From positions 1 through 44,250 of the forward strand of contig NW_024468320.1 of NCBI RefSeq assembly GCF_002104995.1: a stretch of 44,250 nucleotides of DNA. Reading direction: 5' to 3'. This stretch comes from Linderina pennispora. Lineage: Eukaryota > Kickxellomycota > Kickxellomycetes > Kickxellales > Kickxellaceae. The notes beneath the pieces were generated by a model. That model was not told the origin of the DNA, ran no database searches, and saw nothing but the letters and a program-made list of their open reading frames with translations. This document shows, piece after piece, positions 11,073 through 20,854 of the stretch; position 1 is the first letter of the stretch, and each line of letters opens with the position of its first letter. Position numbers and translations under genes: made by a program.

Positions 11073-14000
11073 ATGCTTTCCAGCAGCAACTATTCTGTGG
11101 CATCTATCACTTCCTTGTCGTGCCTTGCGGCTGTCTCCGACACCTCCGCTTGTCCTGCCATTGACCTGCAGACTGTGTATATTGTCGTCGTTGAGAAGGG
11201 GAAGGCGCCAGAGACTGATGGCTTCATCATCTCCACTACCCTCGCCGATGCCGACCTGTCCAACTTCCGCCAGTCGATCGCAAAGCGTAGTCCCGGTGCA
11301 TTGTTCATTCCTGAGGCAATCCAGCTCGAGGATATCAATGGCAAGACTATCGAGAGCATCAATCATCTATCTGCCTGCAAGGTCGCGTTCTTGGCAAAGC
11401 CAGTTTCTGTCCGAGAGGCACCCTTGGTACCCGGGTACCCACTTATTGGGGCTTTGCCACGGTTTATGAGGAATTTCCGCGAAGGATTGAGCAGCATGCA
11501 CGATTCTCATGGCGACACTGTTCAGCTCTACATTTTCAGCCAAAGGTTTTTTGTGACGCGTGACCCGACTGTAGCAAAGGCGATCATGTACGAGAGCGAG
11601 TATTTTTTCAAGCGTGCTGAGGAGCAGCCATTTGCTGAACTGCAGGAACTTGGCGGGAAGGGGCTATTCACAACGACTGCATCTGATCCTGCGTGGCAAC
11701 TTGCCCACCGACTCCTCCTGCCGGCTTTCTCTGCCAGCGCTATGAGGATCTACAGCAATAAGATACTCATGGTAGCTGAGGAGGCATCTAGCTGGCTCAA
11801 CCCCCGTCTGAACGAGCCGTTCACTGTCGTCGACTTTACTACCAACATGACGTTCCAGACAATTGGTATTGTTGGCTTCGGTTATGATTTTCATCTTCTC
11901 GATCCGACATACACTGAAAAGCACCTGTTTCTGTATGCCATGAACTTTTGCCTGGGCGAGATACAGAAGCGGTTTAAAAGAACCTCATATTGGAAAATGC
12001 TACCTACACGCGGAAACTACGAGTACAAGAAGCAAATGCAGGTGATGCGCAGTATTGTCCAAGAGGTTATTGACGAGCGCCGGACCTCGGTTGACGCAAC
12101 CAACATGAAGAAGGATCTGCTCGGCTTCATGCTCAATGCGCGTGCTCCTGATGAGGACGGCAACCTTGTCGGGCTCGACGACGCCAACATCTTCGACCAA
12201 ATCATCACGCTGGGCATTGCTGGCAGTGAGACAAGTGCTGTAACGCTATCGTGGGTGCTATATCTGCTCGTCCGCAATCCGCATGCCCAACATCGCGTTC
12301 TGCAAGAGTTGGCCGATACTGGAATCAAGCCTGGTCAGCCGATCAGTGTCAAAGAGGCGAACTCGCTCAAGTACCTGACGCAAGTCATCAAGGAAACCTT
12401 GCGCCTGTATCCACCTGTCCCGTCGATCAACAAGTACTGTGCCAAGGATTGTGTTATTCCAGGCGGCTTCCAAGTCAAACGCGGCCAGGTGTTTACCATC
12501 AACATATGGTCGATGCACAGGAGCCCAGATGTCTACAAGGATCCACATCGCTTCGACCCTGATCGCTTTTCAGATGAGAACATTAAGTTGATCCCAGAAA
12601 GCGCCTGGTTGCCATTCTCGGCAGGCCAGCGCAGCTGCATCGGATTCCAACTTGCAATGATCGAGATGCGCATTATTTTGGCTCGGTTGCTATCCAACTA
12701 TGAGTTTCGTTGCATCGATGATGTAGAGGCCATCTATGATCCGCAAAGCATTACAACAAAACCACTCAATCTAGAAATGGCGGCACACAAGCGGATCAAC
12801 TTCCCAGCGCCTGGCGCCGAGACCTTCAGTTCAGATTCCACGCATGCCACAGCACCAGCTGCTAGTGTCAGCAAGATTAGTGCTCCTGCTGTTGTCACAA
12901 ATTCCGATGAGCTGCCGCGGGTTTCAATCCTGTTTGGGTCCAACATGGGTGTGAGCGAGGAATACGCTGCACAATTAAGCGAGCAGGTTGTGCGCATGGG
13001 CTTTGAGGACACATCTGTCCAGGCGCTCGACGACTGGGATATCTTATCAGCCAAGGCCGCTGATGGTAAGCGCACCCTGGCCATCGTGATCACGAGCACT
13101 TACAACGGCTTGCCGCCCGATAACGCAACCCAGTTCGCCAAGTCGCTCGATGGAACAAGCCAGGCTGATCTACTGTGCGGTGTCGACTATGTCGTGTTTG
13201 GATGTGGCAACTCACTCTGGCGTACGTACCAGAAGTTCCCGCGCCATATCCACAAGCGTCTTGGTATGCTTGGTGCGACTCCTCTGAGCGAATTCCAATT
13301 TGGCGACTCTAATGACGACTTGGACGAGGATTTCTTGCAGTGGTCTCTGCGTGTCTGTGCACTTGTCACTGACCACTACGGCTCGGACACCGAAGGGCTC
13401 GTCGAGGCAGTTTCAGCTCCAAAGTCACTGCCATTCAACATCACCCTAGTCGGTGGCACCGCGGCTCCGTTCAGAATCGCTTCTGAGAATGCTAGCATCA
13501 AAACTAACCACGAGTTGCAAGATGTCAGCAAGAGCGGCCGCAGTACTCGCCATATCGAGATTGTGCTGGACCAGTCCTCGGGTATTCAGTATCAGACCGG
13601 TGACCATCTCAATGTGTACCCAGCCAACAAGCCTGGTGTGGTGCATGAGGTTGCTGCAATTCTTGGCATGGATATAGCAAGCGTACTCAAAGTCGAGCAG
13701 GTTTCAAATGCTTCTCGTTTCAGTCGTTCAGCTGCCGCGACTATCCAAGGGGCAACATGCTCGGTCTCTGACGCACTTCAGTACGTGTGTGACTGGAAGG
13801 AGGCGCCCTCGCGCGAGCTGGTTGTTGCGCTGGACGAGGTTGCTGGCGACGATGCTGCGTACAATGTCCTGCGCAAGGCGGCTGACGATCTCAATACGCT
13901 GGGAAAGCAGTCGCCTGGCTGGAGCGAGTTCATTTCGCAGACTCGCACAGTCCTAGATGTGCTTCGTCATTATGCCCCCCTTGTGCGGCAGGTTCCGTTC

Positions 14001-14678
14001 GGGTCGATTCTACACTTTGTGTCGGCCATGACACCTCGTCGCTACTCGATCTCCAGTTGCCAGGCCGTAGTCGGAAACGAAGTACATCTTTCGGTTGCGA
14101 TTGTTGATGACATCATCAATGGTCGCTCGTATGGCGGTCTGGCAACTGAGCACCTTGCATCACTGGAATCTGGCTCTCGTCTTTCGGTTTCTCATCTTCC
14201 CGCCCAGGCAACTTTCCACCTGCCGTCCTCATCTGCTATCCCAGTCCTGTTCATCGGTGCTGGCACTGGAATCGCGTCGTTCCGCGGCTTCCTGCAAGAG
14301 ATGAAGCACACAGGCACCGGCGATGCCACACTGTACTTTGGCTGCCGCAGCCCAGAGTATGACTACCTCTACAAGGACGAGCTCGAGCAATACATCCAGA
14401 GCGGCACACTGTCCAAGCTACAGCCTGCATTTTCGCGTGTTGGTAGTGAGCGCAAGTACGTGCAGCACCACATTTCTGCCGATGGTGCCCAGATCTGGTC
14501 ACATCTACAGAGCGGTGGCCGCATCTATGTCTGTGGCTCAGCAGATAAACTGGCCAAGGATGTTGTCAGGACCATGGTTGATGTTTTCCAGACCCATGGT
14601 CACCTTTCTTCCGCCGATGCAAGCAAGTACCTTGCTGACCTGGTTGCAGCCAATCGTTACGTGGAAGATGTATGGTAA
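11073..14678 (+). CDS. Self-sufficient cytochrome P450-reductase fusion (CYP505 type) with extra N-terminal domain
   Basis: Predicted 1201 residues, intronless. P450 domain about residues 115-590: start PLVPGYPLIGALP, I-helix GIAGSETSAVTLSW, ExxR in KETLRLYPP, and heme loop PFSAGQRSCIGF with Cys522. It is joined to a P450-reductase module: FMN domain (ILFGSNMGVSEEYA, then VFGCGNSLW), FAD domain (TGDHLNVYPAN, PRRYSISSC, GGLATEHL) and NADPH domain (VLFIGAGTGIASFRGFL, LYFGCRSPEYDYLY, VCGSADKLAKDV), ending RYVEDVW. This is the P450foxy/BM3 architecture, known for subterminal hydroxylation of fatty acids with NADPH. Unlike classical CYP505, about 105 residues precede the P450 proline-rich start. 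They contain a compact strand-helix-strand pattern (TVYIVVVEKG, LSNFRQSIAKRSP, IQLEDINGKTIESI) and no TM helix. Substrate is inferred from the family. Confidence 0.92.
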   Translation: MLSSSNYSVASITSLSCLAAVSDTSACPAIDLQTVYIVVVEKGKAPETDGFIISTTLADADLSNFRQSIAKRSPGALFIPEAIQLEDINGKTIESINHLSACKVAFLAKPVSVREAPLVPGYPLIGALPRFMRNFREGLSSMHDSHGDTVQLYIFSQRFFVTRDPTVAKAIMYESEYFFKRAEEQPFAELQELGGKGLFTTTASDPAWQLAHRLLLPAFSASAMRIYSNKILMVAEEASSWLNPRLNEPFTVVDFTTNMTFQTIGIVGFGYDFHLLDPTYTEKHLFLYAMNFCLGEIQKRFKRTSYWKMLPTRGNYEYKKQMQVMRSIVQEVIDERRTSVDATNMKKDLLGFMLNARAPDEDGNLVGLDDANIFDQIITLGIAGSETSAVTLSWVLYLLVRNPHAQHRVLQELADTGIKPGQPISVKEANSLKYLTQVIKETLRLYPPVPSINKYCAKDCVIPGGFQVKRGQVFTINIWSMHRSPDVYKDPHRFDPDRFSDENIKLIPESAWLPFSAGQRSCIGFQLAMIEMRIILARLLSNYEFRCIDDVEAIYDPQSITTKPLNLEMAAHKRINFPAPGAETFSSDSTHATAPAASVSKISAPAVVTNSDELPRVSILFGSNMGVSEEYAAQLSEQVVRMGFEDTSVQALDDWDILSAKAADGKRTLAIVITSTYNGLPPDNATQFAKSLDGTSQADLLCGVDYVVFGCGNSLWRTYQKFPRHIHKRLGMLGATPLSEFQFGDSNDDLDEDFLQWSLRVCALVTDHYGSDTEGLVEAVSAPKSLPFNITLVGGTAAPFRIASENASIKTNHELQDVSKSGRSTRHIEIVLDQSSGIQYQTGDHLNVYPANKPGVVHEVAAILGMDIASVLKVEQVSNASRFSRSAAATIQGATCSVSDALQYVCDWKEAPSRELVVALDEVAGDDAAYNVLRKAADDLNTLGKQSPGWSEFISQTRTVLDVLRHYAPLVRQVPFGSILHFVSAMTPRRYSISSCQAVVGNEVHLSVAIVDDIINGRSYGGLATEHLASLESGSRLSVSHLPAQATFHLPSSSAIPVLFIGAGTGIASFRGFLQEMKHTGTGDATLYFGCRSPEYDYLYKDELEQYIQSGTLSKLQPAFSRVGSERKYVQHHISADGAQIWSHLQSGGRIYVCGSADKLAKDVVRTMVDVFQTHGHLSSADASKYLADLVAANRYVEDVW

Positions 14679-15189
14679 TCAGTATACCTTAGTATACATT
14701 CATACCATGCATACCTTTTCAACTCGTTTAGATATAGCATGTTTCTCATTTTGCCTTGCGTTTGAAAGCAAAGGCGGTTCATAGTACCATAAGGCTATGG
14801 AGTTCTCAAGCTCAAGGCCCTCTAGTTCCTCACTTTTCTCTCATTCATAGTTCTTGTCCAATAGCCCAAAGTAGACTTCTGAAATGTATGGCTGTGTAAA
14901 AGAGTAACATAGTAAAACATCACGTAGCCTTACAATATGCATTCCATAGTGATAACAGCAGATGTGACTCACTTTGACAACCAGGTATCCACACTCAATT
15001 CTCGGTGTGATCCCAAAATCAAAGATCGTCATGCGTCAATTTTGGCATGGTGGCTTGCAGCCATGTGTGGGAAGTTGTCAACATGGGCAGCAGTGTGAAA
15101 TCTACTGTGACACTTATGTGATGAAAGCTGCACTGCCACGTTTCAGCTCTTTTTCTTTTCTGCAGTTTTTCGCTTACTAGTAAACAAAT
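14679..15189. other. Intergenic region
   Basis: AT-rich spacer between tandem plus-strand genes. It starts with a short repetition of GTATAC-like sequence (14690-14720), probably 3' UTR. I see no RNA gene or supported ORF. Confidence 0.4.
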
Positions 15190-18141
15190 ATGACTATTGA
15201 CACCATCAACGAGCGCCCGCACCCGCACCCTTCAACCGCACCTGCTCCCACCAGAAGCCTTGGGCGTACGTGGGAGGATGTCCATGCTGAAGTTCGAAAC
15301 TCTATTGTGGCAATCAGTATCATCCGTCCATTTGGGTTTGGGGCCGTTGGACCAACGTGCTCATGTGCTACTGGGTTTGTAGTCGATAGCGACCAGGGGA
15401 TCATTCTCTCGAACAGGCATGTCCTTGAGTTTGGCCCAGGAATCCACAAAGCCACGTTCGACACGAATGAGTTCGTTTACCTCCAGCCAGTTCACTACGA
15501 CCCAATCCACGATTTTGCCTTCTTCCGCTACGACCCTGCGGCATTGAAGTACACCCAGCCGAAGGCAATTAGGCTGTTCCCTGAGGGTGCCAGGCCAGGT
15601 GTTCCTTTCCAAATTATCGGCAATTCTGCTGGAGAGAAGATGACGGTTTGCGCGGGCACTCTGTCCCAGATCAACCGGAATACGCCTAATGTGGGTGACA
15701 ATCGAGATTCAAACACATTTTACTATCAGGCCTCCACCACTTCGGCTGGAGGCTCTTCGGGTTCACCATTGCTGGATATCAACGGAGCTGCAATTGCAAT
15801 CAAGGCGGCTAAGAACGTCAATGACGGCGGAAGCTTCTTCTTGCCGCTTGAGCGGGTTGTGTATTCACTCGAGTACATGAGGCGTGGCGAGCGCGCCCCC
15901 CGCGGAACTATCCAGGCGGTATTTGTATTCGAGACGTATCAGGAAGTGCAGCGCCTGGGGCTGGCAGAGCAGGAAATCGAGGAGTCTCGCCTGGCTAACC
16001 CAAAGTCCGAGGGCATGATAGTTGTTGACAAGGTTCTGCACAAGGGCCCGGCGTACGGGGCTCTCGAAGTCGGCGACATTGTCATCAGTATGGATGGCAA
16101 GCCCATCTGCGATTTCGTTGGTTTGGAGTCAGTGCTGGATGCCAATGTTGGCTGCACTGTTGATTTCGTCGTCTGGCGCAAGGGCAGGTCTGTTCCTGTC
16201 TCGGTTCGAGTGCAGGACATGTATGACGTCTCACCTACCCAGCTCCTTTCTCTTGGGCATGCTACGCTCCATGATATGTCCCTGATGCTGGCCAACAGAT
16301 ATTCTCTAGAGGTTAAGGGCGTATATATTGCAACCATGTCTGAGGAGTTTCTACCTGCGACCATCTTTAAGGAGCATCGCATCATCATGTCTGTGAACGG
16401 TATACCTACCCCGGATCTCACAGCGCTTCTGAGTATATTCCGTACCATCCAAGTCGGTCAGTCCATGGTTATCAAGGCTATTGGTCATATTAATGGTAAC
16501 GATCATATTATTACCATCGCTACGCTTCCAGGGGATTCTGGGCCGTTTAGAGTGCTCACACGAGATATAGAGAGCGGGTTTTGGTCTGAAGAGCGGATCG
16601 AGATGTGCTGTGGTGCTATTCGAGGCGATTCGCAAGACATGGGCGGCAGTATTCCTCATCTCAGCTTCACGGACGGCCATCTTGTGGGTGGTCACTCTAA
16701 TTTGGACCGGGTTTGGCAGAGTATCGTTCATATCACAAGCAGTCGTGATGGCAGCATGGATGAGACATGTGAGGGAACTGTAGACGGAAATGGGGTTGTC
16801 CTTGACAGGTCAAACGGAATTGTTGTATGCAGTGCTGCAGTGTTCACTGGATCAGCATCCAACATTTCAATTACCATCCGCAACACTTTCCAGACCGCAG
16901 CAACTATAGTGTATATTCACCCGTTGTATCCACTGATCTTCCTCAAGTATGACCCTTCTGATCTCGGCCCCGCTGGAAATGGCTTGGTGAGCGACCTCCC
17001 TGTCGACAGCAACTACTGGGGAGGCGAGGCCTGTCTTACTGTCGGCCAAGATGTTGTTCTCGTTGGCGCCAACAAAAATGGATCCCCGTATTTCACAAAG
17101 ACACACATCAGCGATCGGTACCTCTACGACGGCACCAAGCACTGCAAGAAGCACTATTCTCCATCACACTTCAATGTGGATCTTGTCAGCCTTGCCACAG
17201 CTCGCGATTCAGAGAGTATGGCGGGTGTATTATGCAGTGCTGATGGCTATGCTCTAGGGCTTTGGATTCATTTGCCTCTCTGCGGCAACAGGCACAATCC
17301 TGATCCATTAGTTGGGCTAGATGTCTCGCATCTCCGCGAGATTACCAAGGCGTTAAGGTCGAGCAACGAGTACCCGGATATTGTGAGAACGCTGAACGCA
17401 AAGTTTGCCAAGGTCCGACTCTCGACAGCTTGCAAGTTTGGACTCGCCAGCAGATGGGTTGAGAAATTTGCTGCCAGCCCAGCCTGTGGAAATTGCTTGT
17501 TCCAGGTTCACCAAATCGACATCAAGAGCGCGGTGAAATCTCCCGGAGTTGAGGTCGGCGATATTATCTTGTCTATTGACGGCAAGCTAGTGAGTAGAAT
17601 CGACGATATTGCCACGATATACGGAAAGGATGCAGTCGATCTTGTTATATTGCGCCAGGGCCAGGAGGTTGCAGTCACTGTCAGAACAGTCCCTCCCCAC
17701 GAGACCAACACCCGTCGCGTTCTAAGATGGTCTGGACTTACCATTCAGGAGCCCTATGTCAGCATATATCGATATGCACACTCTGTTCCCTCCAAGTGTC
17801 TTATCTATGGAATCGCTGCTGGGTCCCCAGCCCGCTGGATGAAAAACTGGCCTGCCTTCATTACCGAGGTCAATGACGAGAAAGTCGAGGACATGGACGA
17901 TCTGGTGAGAATAATTTGCCGGTTCAAGGGAAGCGACTCTGGCTTTAATGCAGCAGTCGCAGCGGGTACTCTTGGCAGAAGTATCACATCACCACCGGGC
18001 TGTGATGTGAAGTTCCGTTTGGTTGACACCAAGGGCATCGTTTATGTGTACAAGTTCCGCACTGACGATCACTATCTCCAAGCTTGGCAGAGGGTTCGGG
18101 GAAATGGCGTTGACGCCAAGTGGAGATGGGAGGCAATTTAA
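15190..18141 (+). CDS. NMA111: Nma111-type HtrA serine protease with PDZ-like repeats
   Basis: Predicted 983 residues, close to the ~1000 of Nma111/Ynm3. The protease domain has the triad in family context: His77 in SNRHVLEFGP, Asp108 in DPIHDFAFFRYDP, and Ser190 in SAGGSSGSPLL. PDZ-like modules follow, for example GDIVISMDGKPI (about 295-310) and a late GDIILSIDGKLV, with a second degenerate protease-like unit between them. This doubled protease/PDZ plan is characteristic of Nma111, a nuclear serine protease linked to apoptosis-like death and lipid homeostasis in yeast. No signal peptide. The N-terminus (HPHPSTAPAPT) is short and lacks the usual basic nuclear signal. The start is the first ATG after an AT-rich leader. 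Confidence 0.9.
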   Translation: MTIDTINERPHPHPSTAPAPTRSLGRTWEDVHAEVRNSIVAISIIRPFGFGAVGPTCSCATGFVVDSDQGIILSNRHVLEFGPGIHKATFDTNEFVYLQPVHYDPIHDFAFFRYDPAALKYTQPKAIRLFPEGARPGVPFQIIGNSAGEKMTVCAGTLSQINRNTPNVGDNRDSNTFYYQASTTSAGGSSGSPLLDINGAAIAIKAAKNVNDGGSFFLPLERVVYSLEYMRRGERAPRGTIQAVFVFETYQEVQRLGLAEQEIEESRLANPKSEGMIVVDKVLHKGPAYGALEVGDIVISMDGKPICDFVGLESVLDANVGCTVDFVVWRKGRSVPVSVRVQDMYDVSPTQLLSLGHATLHDMSLMLANRYSLEVKGVYIATMSEEFLPATIFKEHRIIMSVNGIPTPDLTALLSIFRTIQVGQSMVIKAIGHINGNDHIITIATLPGDSGPFRVLTRDIESGFWSEERIEMCCGAIRGDSQDMGGSIPHLSFTDGHLVGGHSNLDRVWQSIVHITSSRDGSMDETCEGTVDGNGVVLDRSNGIVVCSAAVFTGSASNISITIRNTFQTAATIVYIHPLYPLIFLKYDPSDLGPAGNGLVSDLPVDSNYWGGEACLTVGQDVVLVGANKNGSPYFTKTHISDRYLYDGTKHCKKHYSPSHFNVDLVSLATARDSESMAGVLCSADGYALGLWIHLPLCGNRHNPDPLVGLDVSHLREITKALRSSNEYPDIVRTLNAKFAKVRLSTACKFGLASRWVEKFAASPACGNCLFQVHQIDIKSAVKSPGVEVGDIILSIDGKLVSRIDDIATIYGKDAVDLVILRQGQEVAVTVRTVPPHETNTRRVLRWSGLTIQEPYVSIYRYAHSVPSKCLIYGIAAGSPARWMKNWPAFITEVNDEKVEDMDDLVRIICRFKGSDSGFNAAVAAGTLGRSITSPPGCDVKFRLVDTKGIVYVYKFRTDDHYLQAWQRVRGNGVDAKWRWEAI

Positions 18142-18653
18142 ATTGTTCCTGTAGATTCTTGTCCACAGTTACCTGTTAAATGCTCACATTGCTTCAAAAT
18201 TTCAACCATGAAATGCACTTGCCTTAGCTGGTTGATAAGAGTGTGCCATATGTGGTTAACTGGTATATAAAGCATACACCACAGTAGTGATACGTCCGAC
18301 TAGTAATCAAAATGACTACAAAATGACTACAAAATGACTACAAAATGACTACAAAATAACTACAAAATAACTACAAAATAACTACAAAACAACGTATATG
18401 GCATCCTGGTAGATATGTGTAATGGATATTCGTTTTATCAACAAAGAGTTGCGAGTAGCAATATGGGAACCACAATGTACAGAGCTGTAGAGGCTGCTAA
18501 AGATCAGCCATTTGGGGCATGATACACAGAGCTGTTGATTGCCTGGAGGTTGGTTTTGCTAAACAAAGGAAGCAATGGAGGGCAGGCCTATGCGTAACAT
18601 AATATAGGAGTGAATTTTCAAGAAATTTCAGATGTGTTAGCCGTTAAGGCTTA
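18142..18653. other. Intergenic region with minisatellite and tRNA leader
   Basis: The 3' flank of the protease gene. It contains an 11-bp tandem array (18309-18385), a TATATAAAG sequence near 18261, and from 18590 the conserved 5' flank of tRNA-Arg copy 2. No gene seen before the tRNA. Confidence 0.5.
18309..18385 (+). repeat. 11-bp minisatellite, seven units
   Basis: Four perfect units AAAATGACTAC are followed without gaps by three units AAAATAACTAC. The single G-to-A difference is ordered along the array, as expected from unit-by-unit expansion after one mutation. Confidence 0.97.
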
Positions 18654-18726
18654 GGCCGCTTAGCTCAGAGGCTAGAGCGCTCGTTTCCGATGCGAGAAGT
18701 CCACGGTTCGATCCCGTGATCGGTCG
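18654..18726 (+). tRNA. tRNA-Arg (anticodon CCG), copy 2
   Basis: Same 73-nt sequence and cloverleaf as the minus-strand copy at 8087-8159, in opposite orientation. The TTCCGAT anticodon loop gives CCG. A T run follows at once (CGCTTTTTGC). The 5' flank from 18590 also matches the other copy, so the duplicated unit is about 140 bp. Confidence 0.93.
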
Positions 18727-18844
18727 CTTTTTGCACTTTTGCAGCTGATGCGTATCGAAATGTAGATATGCTTTTACTCTTTGAATCTCATAGATGGTAC
18801 GAATGCTACATTTAAAGGTGTCCACGACGAGGCCACAACTTGTT

Positions 18845-20854
18845 TTATATCAAACTGGGGGGTGGCCGCGCTTCTCTTGATGTGTTTTTCCGCAGCCGCT
18901 CCGTGTGCTTCCGGCCACCGCCAGCAAGATCGCCTTTATCTTTTCCACCGACGTACCGTGTTGCAGACTGTGCGCCTAGGTCTGTGGCAGCGCCAGTCTG
19001 GTGTTCCGGCGTGACCTGGGCCGAGGGGGTGAGCATGGACAGGGGGGCTTCAAGGCGCGGGCGCTTCTCAGGAGTGGTCTGGCGCTCAGAATCGCGGACC
19101 ATGTCGTCGAAATCAATATTTTTGCGCTTGGCGGCAGCCAGGATCTTGGGCGACAGCAGGGATGGTGGGGGCGGCATGGAACGAAGATTCGTCGGGGTGG
19201 CAGGGCGCGAATTGTGGCGCTTGCGGTGCGGGCGTCCGCCGCCCTCGACATCGCCCTGGCGCCAGTTGTCGACGTATCTTGGCTTCTCGGCAGCCTTTCC
19301 GGTTTGTGACTTGGGAGTGGTCATAGCGCTGCGTGTGACAGTGGTCTTTCGCGGTGGTGTCTGCGGTGGTTGCTGGATCGAAGCAAAGTCCAGGGCGGGT
19401 GGCGGCTGGTCATGGAGGGCGCGACTGGTGCGGCTCAGGCGCCGGTCGTGTTTGGCCGAAAGCAGGGCGCTGGGGGATTCTGCAATCACAGTATTCTCGA
19501 TGTCAATGGTGTCGGCGCTAATCATGGATGAGCTGGCGTGCTGCGGCGTCTGGGCGAGCTGTGACGACGTCGGATCAATAGCATGGTTAGGTGCTTCCTC
19601 CTCCTCTGATTCCAACGACGATCTCCGAGCTGCAAGCCGCGTTGGCCGCCGTGCGCTGCGCATCAGCACATCCTCTGAGGGACTGGCGGGCATAGAGTCG
19701 CCATCGATGTGCATGGCTGTTGGTGTGTCCGGGACGTAGATCCGCTGAGGCCGAAGGCTGCGGGTGATTGCGGCAAGGTCATCCATGGTCTGCGGTGCGG
19801 GTTCTGGCGAGAACGGGTTGGGTGACGCCTCAGGGTCGAAAATAAGTTGTGGATGGGCGGGCAAATCCAGAGAGTCATCGGGTGAGCTGAAGAAGCCGGG
19901 CGGGAACGACCCTGACTGGCGGATCGACGAATACACATCTAGCGTCGGCGGCTCCAGGCGGTCCAACACAGCACCCAAATACACAACCAGCCGGTTTGCA
20001 AACGCATGTGGTGACTTGAGCTCAGCCAGTTCCGTGATAGCCGCATCGGCTGTGCGCTTGCTCCTCATCTTCCTGGCCAGTTCTTTGATCCCAATCAATT
20101 CTTGGTCCAAGTCTGCCGCCAACTGTGAAGTTGCTGCGCCCCACAGCTCCGGGTATAGTGTGGTGCGTCCCTGATCTGCATCTGGGCCGACGTAATCCAG
20201 CGCTGCAACGACCTGGTCATTCGAATACTCGCCAAACACGCTGCTTGCCAGGGCCAGCTGCGCCAGCAGCATAGAAAGAATCGAGAACCACTCGGCACCC
20301 ACCGACACCTGCGTCAGCGTCTCGCTGTGGGTACCATGGAACACCACCAGCTGCTGCGACAGATCCAGGAATATCTGCAAGATTGTTTGCGGTGGGCGGT
20401 TCGGGCGCATCAGCGACCACATTGGGTGGGCCGTCATATCGTCCTCTCGCGGATCGTAGGTGGTGAGTGGCCACTGGCGCACACTTCCGAACTGCTCGCT
20501 GTGGCGCCGATCGGAGATAGGAAGAATGTCGCTGAAGCATGATCCGATAAGCTCGTAAACGCGTGTGCGCACCCGGAACCCCTCGGTGGAGCCAGTGACG
20601 CAGCCTCGCTGCCGCAGCTTCTCCACGACCCCAAACGTACTTTGCAGCTGCGGAGTCAGAGTCTTCAGCTCATCAAAGTACCGTGCAGCATCGCTGTAGA
20701 GCGTCTCAGTATCGTCCCTGTGCCGCCGCTCCTGGATGCGACCAAGGCGCATGCGTAGTGTTAGGAGCCGCAGCGCGTAGCGCGTCGCCTGGTCCAAAAA
20801 CGACTCTAAAAGCATGGACTGCGCCAGGGCTGCTGTTGGTGACTCATCCGCCAT
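18845..20854 (-). CDS. Uncharacterised protein with duplicated C-terminal RYV..GD..GGGR.H motif
   Basis: Predicted 669 residues, intronless; not recognised. The first ~300 residues are Leu-rich and look helical (MLLESFLDQATRYALRLLTL, WFSILSMLLAQLALASSVF) without a clear TM segment. The remainder is Pro/Ser/Arg-rich and probably disordered, with an acidic patch (SLESEEEEAPN), basic nuclear-signal-like clusters and several Thr-Pro/Ser-Pro sites suited to proline-directed kinases. Two copies of a motif stand out: RYVDNWRQGDVEGGGRPH and, near the C-terminus, RYVGGKDKGDLAGGGRKH. Conservation of R-Y-V-x5-G-D-x2-G-G-G-R-x-H within disordered sequence suggests a short binding element. The start is the ATG in CCATGGCGGATGAG read on the minus strand. 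A nuclear role is a guess. Confidence 0.72.
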   Translation of the reverse strand: MADESPTAALAQSMLLESFLDQATRYALRLLTLRMRLGRIQERRHRDDTETLYSDAARYFDELKTLTPQLQSTFGVVEKLRQRGCVTGSTEGFRVRTRVYELIGSCFSDILPISDRRHSEQFGSVRQWPLTTYDPREDDMTAHPMWSLMRPNRPPQTILQIFLDLSQQLVVFHGTHSETLTQVSVGAEWFSILSMLLAQLALASSVFGEYSNDQVVAALDYVGPDADQGRTTLYPELWGAATSQLAADLDQELIGIKELARKMRSKRTADAAITELAELKSPHAFANRLVVYLGAVLDRLEPPTLDVYSSIRQSGSFPPGFFSSPDDSLDLPAHPQLIFDPEASPNPFSPEPAPQTMDDLAAITRSLRPQRIYVPDTPTAMHIDGDSMPASPSEDVLMRSARRPTRLAARRSSLESEEEEAPNHAIDPTSSQLAQTPQHASSSMISADTIDIENTVIAESPSALLSAKHDRRLSRTSRALHDQPPPALDFASIQQPPQTPPRKTTVTRSAMTTPKSQTGKAAEKPRYVDNWRQGDVEGGGRPHRKRHNSRPATPTNLRSMPPPPSLLSPKILAAAKRKNIDFDDMVRDSERQTTPEKRPRLEAPLSMLTPSAQVTPEHQTGAATDLGAQSATRYVGGKDKGDLAGGGRKHTERLRKNTSREARPPPSLI

